Below, piece after piece: positions 1 to 7,689 of a stretch of 46,815 nt of DNA. Origin of the DNA: Bacteroidaceae bacterium (GTDB lineage: Bacteria > Bacteroidota > Bacteroidia > Bacteroidales > Bacteroidaceae); NCBI GenBank assembly GCA_024401165.1, contig JAKSLN010000004.1, forward strand, positions 1-46,815. Direction: 5' to 3'. Below the pieces are notes generated by a model. It searched no databases. It was not told the origin of the DNA and saw only the letters and a list, made by a program, of their open reading frames with translations. Position 1 is the stretch's first letter. Each line of letters opens with the position of its first letter. The position numbers were made by a program, and so were the translations under genes.

Positions 1-2
1 CC

Positions 3-689
3 TTCACCGAGCTCTACTACAAGAGCGCCACGCACGAGGGCAACAAGGGCCTCAAACCCGAGGATAGCCAGAGCGCCCAGGTGGGCGTCAGCTACATGCG
101 TCCCGGTCTGCAAGCTACCTTGCGAGGTTTCTACCACAATGGCAAGAACATGATTGACTGGGTGATGTACACGTCCGACGATGTCTTCCACTCTACCTCG
201 TTCGACCTGGACAATCTGGGAGCACAGGCAGAGGTGAAGATGAACTTCAGTCAACTGACAGGACGCAACACATGGATGCAGAACCTCTCGTTGGGCTATA
301 CATACATCAACCAGACACGCCACGACGACCAGCAGATCTTCAAGTCAAACTACGCCTTGGAGTACCTGCGCCATAAGTTCACGGCCAGCCTAAGCCACCG
401 CATCGTGAGCAAGCTGTCAGCCTTCTGGAACGTGCGCTGGCAGGACCGCATGGGCAGTTACGTGGTGTACGAGACAAACGTCGAGACGGGTAAACCTGTT
501 GCCACCAACCGTTTGGAGAACTATCACCCATACGCAACGCTCGACCTCAAGTTGCAGTGGACTGCGGACAAATACGATTTGTACGTACAGGGCAACAACC
601 TGACCGACCACCGCTACTACGATCTGGGCAACATCCCCCAACCCGGCCTCAGCATTCTGGCTGGCGCAAGGGTCAAGATTGACTGGTAA
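3..689 (+). CDS. TonB-dependent receptor, C-terminal part (5' end outside window)
   Basis: The reading frame is open from the first bases of the window, so the gene begins upstream and only about 228 C-terminal residues are visible. They look like the last strands of a 22-stranded outer-membrane beta-barrel: alternating aromatic and polar residues, an FTELYY...GN.GLKPE segment at the left edge, a late YVQGNNLTDHRYYD segment, and a terminal KIDW with an aromatic last residue, as is usual for outer-membrane proteins. The FTELYY/GNxxLKPE form resembles BtuB/siderophore-type receptors rather than SusC, and there is no SusD gene after it. In the family, such receptors import cobalamin, iron complexes or similar ligands using TonB energy; the ligand here cannot be told. 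A strong terminator follows directly, so this is the last gene of its transcript. Confidence 0.85.
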   Translation, partial: FTELYYKSATHEGNKGLKPEDSQSAQVGVSYMRPGLQATLRGFYHNGKNMIDWVMYTSDDVFHSTSFDLDNLGAQAEVKMNFSQLTGRNTWMQNLSLGYTYINQTRHDDQQIFKSNYALEYLRHKFTASLSHRIVSKLSAFWNVRWQDRMGSYVVYETNVETGKPVATNRLENYHPYATLDLKLQWTADKYDLYVQGNNLTDHRYYDLGNIPQPGLSILAGARVKIDW

Positions 690-717
690 GTAGACTCCCG
701 CTAACATAAACAATACG

Positions 718-760
718 ACATACTCGGCAAGTCACAAGATTTTGCCGGGTATGTTTTTTA
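718..760 (+). terminator. Rho-independent terminator after the TonB receptor
   Basis: A 13-bp stem pairs 718-730 with 742-754 (one G.T pair), has an 11-nt loop and is followed by a run of six T. It lies 29 nt after the receptor stop codon. Confidence 0.9.
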
Positions 761-1284
761 TGCATCTTACAATTATCACGCATACCCGACATTACAACTC
801 ACAAAGAATGGCAAAAAAACAATTTGTCAAGGAATATACAAGTTTTGAACCCGTCTCATGGCGATATTTGTAAGGAGCAGACGATTGGCCAGCAAATAGC
901 CCAAGGACTTTCTTATTGATTATCAAAGTATTACAAAAATACAAAGACCAGAAATGGCATTTTTCCGATGCAAAAAACCGAATTTTGCGCTGCAGGAAAT
1001 GAAAATTTGCGCTGCGGGCTTTGAAAAATCCCGCTGCGCGAAAAAAAAAATCCCGCTGCGGTCTTTCCAAAAAGCACGATTGGTGACCCCGAAACGCGGA
1101 TTTGCCACTTCATTTTTCCTAGAAGGGAAGAAAATCCGAACACGATTATGTAAGTTCTTTTCCTTTCACATAGTTTTATCTTAGATAAGAAGTCGCTTCA
1201 TCCGACAGAGCTGTTTGCTGTCACCTGACTTCCATCGAGAAAAACTTTTTTTCATTTTTTTGCTTTTTCTTGCAATGTTTGTAT
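761..1284. other. Long intergenic region without a convincing gene
   Basis: About 520 bases between the receptor terminator and the promoter of the sigma-factor gene. Short frames exist on both strands but run through the GC-rich repeats, have no promoter or homologue-like composition, and are judged spurious. The stretch holds the CCGCTGCGG-type repeat cluster at 984-1064 and an A/T-rich segment before the promoter. Nothing else is recognised. Confidence 0.6.
984..1064. repeat. Cluster of four GCTGCGG-type short repeats
   Basis: Four copies of a core GCTGC sit about 20-23 bases apart. The first two are preceded by TTTGC (TTTGCGCTGCAGG, TTTGCGCTGCGGG) and the last two by ATCC (ATCCCGCTGCGCG, ATCCCGCTGCGG). 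The spacers are A-rich. Closely related words recur at 16939-17060 and 46385-46448. Confidence 0.65.
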
Positions 1285-1292
1285 TACTTTTG
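1285..1292 (+). promoter_or_regulatory. Probable -7 promoter element (TACTTTTG) for the ECF sigma gene
   Basis: The octamer fits the Bacteroidota consensus TAnnTTTG and lies 64 nt before the chosen ATG. The region upstream is T-rich, but no TTTG is correctly spaced, so the -33 element is weak or absent. Confidence 0.5.
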
Positions 1293-1355
1293 TCGTATAT
1301 ATAAACAGAGAGGCAACTCAGAAAGTTGCAAAACAAGTATACATTATTAATAGTA

Positions 1356-1907
1356 ATGGAAGAGACACAACTGATACAGGGTCTGCGCAAACAGCAACCC
1401 AAAGCCCAGCAAGAGGCTCTGAAGCGATACGGCCAGATGGTCTTCGCTCAGGTGGCAAGGCTTGTTGGGCGTCAGGAGGATGCCGAAGAGGTGTATCAGG
1501 ATGTGTTTCTGAAGGTCTTCCGCCACATGGACCAGTATGAGGAGAACCGCTCTACGCTGCGCACGTGGCTGATGCGCATCGCCTACAACGAGTCGGTCAG
1601 TTTCCTTCGTCGTAAGCGGCAGCGGATGATCTACTTCGAAGAGCACGAAGGCGAGTTGGAGTCGATCACCGATGCTGAGGTTGAGGAGACACTGGGACGG
1701 CCAAACGCAGAAGTGGTACAGCTCATACGAGCGGCCATACAGCACCTTCCGCCCGACGAGCAAGCCATCATCACCATGTTCTACTACGAGGAGATGAGCC
1801 TCAAGGAAATAGCCTTCGTCACCGAGTCAATCCCCACCACCATCGCCTCCAAGTTGAGCCGAACGAGAAAGAAACTTTGTAAAATCATCCAAACATTACG
1901 ATCATGA
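1356..1907 (+). CDS. ECF-family RNA polymerase sigma factor
   Basis: A 183-residue protein with the two-domain plan of extracytoplasmic-function sigma factors. Region 2 occupies roughly residues 20-95 (EEVYQDVFLKVFRH, then RTWLMRIAYNESVSFLRRKRQR, which matches the -10 recognition and core-binding helices). Region 4 occupies about 125-180 (LPPDEQAIITMFYYEEMSLKEIA, followed by the helix-turn-helix TTIASKLSRTRKKL). The ATG at 1356 is preferred to an upstream TTG because region 1/2 begins normally from it and the promoter TACTTTTG lies 64 nt upstream. It overlaps the next gene by 4 bp (ATGA), the usual arrangement of a sigma factor with its anti-sigma factor. Its regulon cannot be read from this window; a role in envelope sensing is inferred from the two neighbours. 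Confidence 0.92.
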   Translation: MEETQLIQGLRKQQPKAQQEALKRYGQMVFAQVARLVGRQEDAEEVYQDVFLKVFRHMDQYEENRSTLRTWLMRIAYNESVSFLRRKRQRMIYFEEHEGELESITDAEVEETLGRPNAEVVQLIRAAIQHLPPDEQAIITMFYYEEMSLKEIAFVTESIPTTIASKLSRTRKKLCKIIQTLRS

Positions 1908-2605
1908 AAGAGGACAACATTGATAACCTGCGACAGATGGACGTCAACCTGAGGGAGGCCATCAGCCAAGAGGAGATGCAACGTCCTCAGCTGCCCACCG
2001 ATCTCAACGAACGCCTCCTGCAACGCATGGCCGAGGAGAAGGAAGAGCCAAAGCGGAAACGCATCCTGTGGCCCTGGGTGGCTGCCGCGTGCGTGGCTGC
2101 CGTGCTGGTCATTTTCCTCACACCACCGAAGAACCGAGAGGGCGCGACAGGACAATCGCAGATGGCAGAGACGGTAAAAGACACAGTTCACGGCAATGCT
2201 GCTTCTCAACAGGACCCAATCATGGAAGAGAAACTGCAGCAACTCCTAGCCGAAGACATACAGCAGCCAGCCAACCAACAGCCAAAGGCAAAGAAACCGG
2301 CGGTTGCCCACGAAGAACAAATGATGGAACATCTCGACGAACAGATACCCGAGCAAGCCACAGAGGAAACAGCAAAAGAAATGCCCACGCAGCAAACGCT
2401 GGCTGCTGTAGAGGAGCCTCAGGTTAAGGAGGAACCTCGCATGCTCACCGAACGCGACATTCCCATCACGCGACCCGAAAACCTGAGATACACCAAAGAG
2501 GAGCTTGCCCTCCTGAAGCGTCAAGCCAACGAGGCGTACCTCAAGTGGATGGAACTGGAACTCGAAATTTCAAAATATAATTTGGAACAAACAGCGGCGA
2601 AATAG
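1904..2605 (+). CDS. Putative anti-sigma factor, single-pass inner-membrane protein
   Basis: A 233-residue protein with an acidic cytoplasmic N-terminus (about residues 1-50), one transmembrane helix at about 54-72 following RKRK-type positive residues, and a long Gln/Glu/Pro/Ala-rich periplasmic part. Translation is coupled to the sigma gene by an ATGA overlap. Position, size and topology fit an anti-sigma factor that holds the ECF sigma at the membrane, but no zinc-binding HxxxCxxC motif is present, so it is not of the ZAS type. The middle is low in complexity (repeated QQPANQQPKAKKP-like and EEQ/EEP words). The last 35 residues look helical. The function is inferred from context. Confidence 0.7.
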   Translation: MKEDNIDNLRQMDVNLREAISQEEMQRPQLPTDLNERLLQRMAEEKEEPKRKRILWPWVAAACVAAVLVIFLTPPKNREGATGQSQMAETVKDTVHGNAASQQDPIMEEKLQQLLAEDIQQPANQQPKAKKPAVAHEEQMMEHLDEQIPEQATEETAKEMPTQQTLAAVEEPQVKEEPRMLTERDIPITRPENLRYTKEELALLKRQANEAYLKWMELELEISKYNLEQTAAK

Positions 2606-2628
2606 TTCATAATTCATAGTTCATAGTT
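2606..2628. repeat. Heptamer tandem repeat TTCATAR x3
   Basis: Units TTCATAA, TTCATAG and TTCATAG follow the stop codon with period 7. A longer and more decayed array of the same kind lies at 44722-44770. Confidence 0.7.
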
Positions 2629-2683
2629 AACTGCGCATTCCCAAACGACAAAACAATTAATTAACCGAAAACGCACAAAAACA

Positions 2684-2723
2684 AATTCGTGTCAATTCGC
2701 GTCTAATATCCCTAATTCCCTAA
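2684..2723. repeat. Decamer repeat AATTCGYGTC and decayed copies
   Basis: Two good units (AATTCGTGTC, AATTCGCGTC) and two decayed ones (TAATATCCCT, AATTCCCTAA) stand exactly 10 bp apart just before the next gene. Confidence 0.55.
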
Positions 2724-2738
2724 ACAACAAAAAAACGT

Positions 2739-4259
2739 ATGAAAAAGATATTCATCATGTTGCTCATTGCCTGCACAGCAATGGCAACGCTCAACGCTCA
2801 AACCCAACAAAGAAGAACAACAAATACGCCCAAGAACGTCATCGGTGCCTTGGATTTCATCATTGGCGAGTCGGGAAACAAGGACAACCAGGTGTACCGC
2901 GTCACCAAGAATCCTGTGACTAACATCCTTGAGTCGAAGGAACAAATCGTACACTTCGTCTGTGGCGTGAACGACCCTATGCTGCTGCAGGTAAGCCAGC
3001 GCTTCATGAATGACGAACCCGTCTGCTACCAGATATCACATCTCGCAGCCGGAAAGATCGAGTCCTTCTCCATCAAGGTAGTGACGGAGAACGGAAAGAA
3101 AACAAACTACGTGACCCTGCGCAACAAGCCGACGCAAGAGATGTGGTACATGGCCACGAAGAATGCTTCCAATCCTCAGCTTCGTGACGTGTACGCCATT
3201 GTGTGGGAACAGAAGGATCAGGACCATGTGGAGGGTGACATCTACATAATCTCGTCCCTCCGCCCCGACCTCTTTGAGAAGGACATGGAGAGGGACAGAA
3301 GCAAGACGTTCACGCTTGACGGTCGTATGGGCGACGACATCTCCGACTCGCTCTATGTCTTCTACATGGCCGAGACATACGAGGAACTGAATCAACTCAC
3401 GATGATGACCGATTCGTACGCAGAACTGAAAGAGTACATGAAGACGCACAGCAACATCCTGCCCATGCCAGTTTCCCGGGACAAGAGATTCAACGTCAGC
3501 GTGGATATCGACAAGCGCATGGGTGGACGCATCCGCACTGTGATGCCAGACGGTTCGCTTTGCAAGTTCTGGACCAATATCGACATGGTGCCGGGCAAGA
3601 CCTACCGCATCACCACACACAATGGCTTCTATTCGGCAGACTGGGACTACGAAAACCGCTTTGGACTTCGTTCGGGCAAGAGCATGTTCGAGGGGCACGA
3701 CAACGACGACGTGGAGCTCACAGGCGGCTATGAGGACGAAGAGACAGACATCGTAGTGCCAGATACCGTAGCCGATTGGCGCGAGGATGACGTCTATGCA
3801 AAACCTGCGCCAAGACAAACTGGCAATAAATTGGAAGAAATGACCCAAGCCCAGCAAATGGAGCTTATGCTGGATGTCCAGGCAATTAAGGCTGAAATAG
3901 AGCGATCAAAGGAACTGAGCAAAATCATCGGAGCCTGCCTCAAGGAGCAGCCCGGCGTGACCAAGGATTGGAAGGCTGTGGATCCTACCCTCAATCAACT
4001 CATGAAGAGCAACGCTGCGCTGGATAAGCGCTTTGAGTCCTTCATCAAGAAAGCGTTAAAGTATGGTCTTGACAAAGCAGAAGCTCCCGAAGCCTATAAG
4101 GACGGCATACTCAAACACTACGCAGAACAAGCTAAGGGCTTTGCAGAACTCTACCAGAAATGCGGTTCGCTCTCCAAGACGGCCCAGAAGTGCCAGAAGC
4201 AAGTCAACAAACTCATTGAGAAGAACATGAACGACATGATCAAACTGACGACAAAATAG
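2739..4259 (+). CDS. Secreted protein of unknown function downstream of the sigma/anti-sigma pair
   Basis: A 506-residue protein with a clear Sec signal peptide (MKKIFIMLLIACTAMATLNAQ, probable cut after the NAQ). The body, about residues 30-350, is rich in beta-type segments. From about 370 to the end it is strongly helical and charged, probably coiled coil (AEIERSKELSK..., KQVNKLIEKNMNDMIK). There is no lipobox and no C-terminal sorting domain, so a periplasmic location or outer-membrane association is likely. I do not recognise a named family. It is separated by 133 nt of repeat-like DNA from the putative anti-sigma gene and may be part of, or controlled by, that sigma unit; this is an inference from order only. 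Confidence 0.75.
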   Translation: MKKIFIMLLIACTAMATLNAQTQQRRTTNTPKNVIGALDFIIGESGNKDNQVYRVTKNPVTNILESKEQIVHFVCGVNDPMLLQVSQRFMNDEPVCYQISHLAAGKIESFSIKVVTENGKKTNYVTLRNKPTQEMWYMATKNASNPQLRDVYAIVWEQKDQDHVEGDIYIISSLRPDLFEKDMERDRSKTFTLDGRMGDDISDSLYVFYMAETYEELNQLTMMTDSYAELKEYMKTHSNILPMPVSRDKRFNVSVDIDKRMGGRIRTVMPDGSLCKFWTNIDMVPGKTYRITTHNGFYSADWDYENRFGLRSGKSMFEGHDNDDVELTGGYEDEETDIVVPDTVADWREDDVYAKPAPRQTGNKLEEMTQAQQMELMLDVQAIKAEIERSKELSKIIGACLKEQPGVTKDWKAVDPTLNQLMKSNAALDKRFESFIKKALKYGLDKAEAPEAYKDGILKHYAEQAKGFAELYQKCGSLSKTAQKCQKQVNKLIEKNMNDMIKLTTK

Positions 4260-4332
4260 GCAAAAACACAGCATTTATAGCAATTTGCGGGATTCGGTTT
4301 GGGCGTTTCATTTTTTTTTCCTTAATTTGCAT

Positions 4333-4340
4333 TAAATTTG
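4333..4340 (+). promoter_or_regulatory. Probable -7 element (TAAATTTG) before the amidase gene
   Basis: It fits TAnnTTTG and lies 17 nt upstream of the ATG at 4358, which would give a very short leader. The -33 region is a T tract (4311-4319) without a well-spaced TTTG. Confidence 0.4.
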
Positions 4341-4357
4341 TAATTTCGGCAAAAAAG

Positions 4358-5107
4358 ATGAAACGCCTATACCTTATTATATTATATATAAGTTTCCTTC
4401 TGAGTGCTCAAGCAAAATCCTTCACCGTAGTTATCGACGCCGGACACGGGGGCAAGGACCCCGGAGCCGTTGGTGCCACGCTGAAGGAGAAAGACATCAA
4501 CCTACGCGTTGCCCTGGCGTTGGGCAAGTTGCTAGAGAAGAACATGAACGACGCCAAGGTCGTCTACACACGCAAAACGGACGTATTCGTAGAACTGAAC
4601 GAACGAGCCGCCATCGCAAACCGAAACAAGGCAGACCTCTTCATCTCCATACACACCAATGCATCAGCCGGCAATAAGACGGTAAGCGGAACTGAGTCCT
4701 ACACGCTAGGTATGCACCGCGCCAACAGCAACCTGGAGGTGGCAAAGCGCGAGAACTCGGCCATCATGCTCGAGAAAGGATACAAGGAAAAGTACGAGGG
4801 ATTTGACCCCAAGTCGAGCGAGAGCTACATCATCTTCGAACTGATGCAAGACCAGTACATGAAGCAGAGCGTAGGGCTGGCTGGCAAGATTCAAAAGCAG
4901 TTCGCCAACACGGCCAAGCGAAACAACAGAGGCGTTCAGCAGGCTGGTTTCCTGGTTCTGAGAGCTACATCGATGCCCAGCGTCCTCGTTGAGTTGGGAT
5001 ACATCACCACACCATCCGAGGAGAAATACCTCGCCACACAAGAAGCAACAGACAAACTAAGCCAGAGCATCTACAACGCCATCAAGCAGTACCGGGATAA
5101 CCAGTAG
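4358..5107 (+). CDS. N-acetylmuramoyl-L-alanine amidase (Amidase_3 family, AmiC-like)
   Basis: A 249-residue exported zinc amidase that cuts the bond between N-acetylmuramic acid and L-alanine in peptidoglycan. A signal peptide covers about residues 1-19. The catalytic domain fills the rest: VIDAGHGGKDPGA with zinc ligand His30, EKDINL with Glu44, FISIHTNAS with His99, and the C-terminal VLVELGYITTPSEEKYL motif with the catalytic Glu. Length and motifs are normal for a minimal Amidase_3 enzyme, with no AMIN targeting domain. The next gene encodes an MCE protein 63 nt downstream. Amidase and MCE genes just before dnaA look like one envelope-maintenance transcript. Confidence 0.93.
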   Translation: MKRLYLIILYISFLLSAQAKSFTVVIDAGHGGKDPGAVGATLKEKDINLRVALALGKLLEKNMNDAKVVYTRKTDVFVELNERAAIANRNKADLFISIHTNASAGNKTVSGTESYTLGMHRANSNLEVAKRENSAIMLEKGYKEKYEGFDPKSSESYIIFELMQDQYMKQSVGLAGKIQKQFANTAKRNNRGVQQAGFLVLRATSMPSVLVELGYITTPSEEKYLATQEATDKLSQSIYNAIKQYRDNQ

Positions 5108-5170
5108 GCGCATCTCTGGAAGAAGCACGAGACAAAGACCAAGATTAACTAAGAAAAAAGAAGAAACATC

Positions 5171-6061
5171 ATGAAATATTTCACGAAAGAAGTTAAAATA
5201 GGAATTGCAGGCATCATTGCGCTTGCAATCCTCTATTTCGGCATCAGTTTTCTGAAGGGAATCTCGTTTTCCCCCAGCCACAACTACTACATCACCTTCA
5301 AGAATGCAAAGGGACTTGCTGCCAGCAGTCCTGTTTACGCAGACGGCTATCAGATTGGCATCGTCAGAAACATCAACTACAACTTCAACGAACCAGGAAA
5401 AGTAACGGTTGAGATAAGCGTCGACGACGACGTCCGCGTCCCTGTTGGTTCAACGGCAACACTGGCAGAAGGAATGCTGGGTGGATGCACCCTGAACATG
5501 ACGCTTGGCACCAACCCCAAAGAGGTGATTGCAGCAGGCGACACCATCATTGGCAGCGAGAACGATGGCCTCCTGAGTAAAGCAGCAGAAATGCTGCCTC
5601 AAGTATCGACCGTCATCGAGCACGTCGATTCGCTCATCACAACTCTGAATCAAGTTGTCAGCGACCCCAACATTGGCAAGGTGATTGGCAACGCGGAACA
5701 CATCACGGCAAACCTGGACAACGGAACGCGTCAGCTTAACTCTCTCCTAAAGAACGAATTACCCCAAATGATGAGAACATTTGACGACGCAGGAAAGAAC
5801 ATTTCCGCCTTGACAAGCAACATTGCGCAACTGGATATGCAGCAGACACTTAACCAAGTGAACCAGACAATTCAGAATGTTCAAGACCTCATCAATTGGA
5901 TAGAAGATCCGAACGGAAACGTTGGTTTGTTGCTCAAAGATACCGCAATTTACCAGAATCTTAACACCACAATTAGCAGCGCCAACAAGCTACTCATTGA
6001 CTTACAGGCACATCCGAAGAGATACGTCCATTTTTCCATTTTCGGAAAGAAAGACAAGTAA
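5171..6061 (+). CDS. MCE/MlaD-family phospholipid transport protein
   Basis: A 296-residue protein with a short N-terminal cytoplasmic tail, one membrane helix at about residues 9-29, and the MCE domain at about 36-115 (YYITFKNAKGLAASSPVYADGYQIGIV, then VTVEISVDDDVRVPVGSTATL, and the GGCTLNMTLG strand). Helical segments follow to the end. In the Mla and related systems, such proteins form periplasmic hexamers that carry phospholipid between the membranes together with an ABC permease and ATPase; those partners are not in this window. It probably shares a transcript with the preceding amidase. A terminator lies 24 nt after the stop codon. Confidence 0.9.
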   Translation: MKYFTKEVKIGIAGIIALAILYFGISFLKGISFSPSHNYYITFKNAKGLAASSPVYADGYQIGIVRNINYNFNEPGKVTVEISVDDDVRVPVGSTATLAEGMLGGCTLNMTLGTNPKEVIAAGDTIIGSENDGLLSKAAEMLPQVSTVIEHVDSLITTLNQVVSDPNIGKVIGNAEHITANLDNGTRQLNSLLKNELPQMMRTFDDAGKNISALTSNIAQLDMQQTLNQVNQTIQNVQDLINWIEDPNGNVGLLLKDTAIYQNLNTTISSANKLLIDLQAHPKRYVHFSIFGKKDK

Positions 6062-6084
6062 GGAAAATAGCAGTTTTTTTGCTC

Positions 6085-6125
6085 AAAAATACCTCAGTTT
6101 CATTTGGAATGCTGAGGTATTTTTT
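6085..6125 (+). terminator. Terminator after the MCE gene, overlapping the dnaA promoter
   Basis: A 13-bp perfect stem pairs 6085-6097 (AAAAATACCTCAG) with 6112-6124, with a 14-nt loop, and ends in a T run. The -33 element of the dnaA promoter lies in the loop. Confidence 0.88.
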
Positions 6126-6134
6126 GTACCTTTG
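6103..6134 (+). promoter_or_regulatory. dnaA promoter, TTTG-N20-TACCTTTG
   Basis: TTTG at 6103-6106 and TACCTTTG at 6127-6134 with a 20-bp spacer match the Bacteroidota housekeeping promoter almost perfectly. The predicted start is near 6141, leaving a leader of about 50 nt. Confidence 0.8.
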
Positions 6135-6160
6135 CAGTCGATTTCCCCCTCAGAATTGGG

Positions 6161-6172
6161 ACAAAATTTTGT
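6161..6172. promoter_or_regulatory. 12-bp palindrome in the dnaA leader
   Basis: ACAAAATTTTGT is a perfect palindrome between the predicted transcription start and the dnaA ATG. It may be an operator or chance A/T symmetry; no consensus DnaA box was seen nearby. Confidence 0.35.
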
Positions 6173-6192
6173 AACTACCTACAAATCTGCAA

Positions 6193-7623
6193 ATGACGCA
6201 AAACGAATATAAGGAAAAGTGGGAACGTTGCCTCGAAATCATCAAAAACAATTTTGGTGAGAGCAACCAAAGCCACTATAAGACATGGTTCGAGCCATTG
6301 TCTTTCTATTCGTATAACGCGCAGAGCAAGGAGTTAAAGATTAATGCTCCCAGCAGTTTCTACGGAGAATACATTGGCGCACACTTTGCAAAACTGACTT
6401 ATTCGGCCCTTCGACGCGAGTTTGGCACCGACGTCCGCCTACTGCTTCGCCAGTTGACTGACAGCGAAAACAAAATTCGCCAGACAGAAGAGGTGCCCAA
6501 GAGCACTTTGGCAACCATAAGGCCTGCCACCCACAAGGCAAACGAAGCCCCCACCCCACTTCAGTCACATGCCGTCTCGCCCGAGATTGATTCACATCTG
6601 ATTGCGGATTACACCTTTGATAATTTTATAGAGGGTGTAAGCAACCTGCTGCCTCGCAGCGTTGGCATGAGCATTGCCAAGAACCCCGATCAGACGACCT
6701 TCAACCCTCTCTTCATCTACGGACATTCGGGTGTAGGCAAGACGCACCTTGTCAACGCCATCGGCAAGGCGATCAAAGACCTTCATCCCCAGAAGAAGGT
6801 CATCTACCTCAGCGCACACCTTTTTCAGGTACAGTATGTAGACTCCGTTCGCAAGAACACATTCAACGACTTCATTCGTTATTACCAGCAGTTTGACGTA
6901 CTCATCTTGGATGACGTACAGGAATTTGCTGCCCAGGAAAAAACACAAGAGACATTCTTCCATATCTTCAATCACCTAAAGCAGAACGGAAAGCAGATCA
7001 TCCTAACATGCGATCGTCCTCCCGTTGAACTGAAGGGAATGCAGGAAAGACTGCTGACACGCTTCAAATGGGGTCTGCTGGCAGAACTTGAGCAACCCGA
7101 CGAGAAACTGCGTCGCGGCATCCTCAACAACAAGATCCATCGCAACGGACTGAAGATTCCTCAGGATGTAGTCGAATACATTTCTAAGAATGTCACAAAT
7201 AGCGTCCGCGACCTCGAAGGTGTCATCAATTCGCTCATGGCGCACTCTGTCGTCTACAACTGCGACATCAACCTCGACATGGCAAGACGCATCATCAAGG
7301 TTTCTACCAACGTCGAAAAGAAGCCCATCACGATTGACGAAATCATTGAGCATGCTTGCGTGGTTTGCAAAGTCAAGAAGGAAGAAATCTTCAGTGCAAC
7401 AAGAAGAGCACCAGTGGTGATGGCTCGACAGATTGCCATGTACCTGGCGCAAAAGCACACAGACCTTTCGACAAGCAAGATTGGCGCCTTAGTCGGGAAG
7501 CGCAACCACACAACCGTCCTGCATTCCGTCAGGAGTGTCACCGAGCAGATGGACACCAACAAGGCACTTGGTCAGATGATAAAGCAAATAGAAAACAACA
7601 TCATCGACAGCAGAAAGAACTAA
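6193..7623 (+). CDS. dnaA: Chromosomal replication initiator protein DnaA
   Basis: A 476-residue initiator ATPase that binds DnaA boxes and opens the replication origin. Domain I spans about residues 1-85 and includes SHYKTWFEPL. A short linker (domain II) runs to about 135. The AAA+ domain begins at YTFDNFIEG, with Walker A GHSGVGKT (177-184) and Walker B VLILDD (236-241). The DNA-binding domain IV at the C-terminus carries the DnaA signature SKIGALVGKRNHTTVLHS. Length and order are normal. The gene has its own strong promoter and ends in a terminator shared with the convergent nitroreductase gene. No dnaN or cluster of DnaA boxes is adjacent, so the window does not prove that oriC is here. 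Confidence 0.98.
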   Translation: MTQNEYKEKWERCLEIIKNNFGESNQSHYKTWFEPLSFYSYNAQSKELKINAPSSFYGEYIGAHFAKLTYSALRREFGTDVRLLLRQLTDSENKIRQTEEVPKSTLATIRPATHKANEAPTPLQSHAVSPEIDSHLIADYTFDNFIEGVSNLLPRSVGMSIAKNPDQTTFNPLFIYGHSGVGKTHLVNAIGKAIKDLHPQKKVIYLSAHLFQVQYVDSVRKNTFNDFIRYYQQFDVLILDDVQEFAAQEKTQETFFHIFNHLKQNGKQIILTCDRPPVELKGMQERLLTRFKWGLLAELEQPDEKLRRGILNNKIHRNGLKIPQDVVEYISKNVTNSVRDLEGVINSLMAHSVVYNCDINLDMARRIIKVSTNVEKKPITIDEIIEHACVVCKVKKEEIFSATRRAPVVMARQIAMYLAQKHTDLSTSKIGALVGKRNHTTVLHSVRSVTEQMDTNKALGQMIKQIENNIIDSRKN

Positions 7624-7647
7624 CGAAACATCGAAACAAACAATACC

Positions 7648-7689
7648 AAACAAGGCTCTATCTCCTAAGAGATAAAGCCTTGTTTTTTT
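7648..7689. terminator. Bidirectional terminator between dnaA and the nitroreductase gene
   Basis: Seventeen positions pair 7648-7664 with 7669-7685, with one C/A mismatch and a CTAA loop. T runs lie on the plus side, and an A-rich flank can serve the minus strand. The left part of the loop holds the stop codon of the minus-strand gene. Confidence 0.88.

Noticed and set aside
954..1184. A 76-codon plus-strand frame through the GCTGCGG repeats
   Set aside because: Its residues only reflect translation of the repeats and A-rich spacers; no promoter precedes it and its composition is not protein-like.
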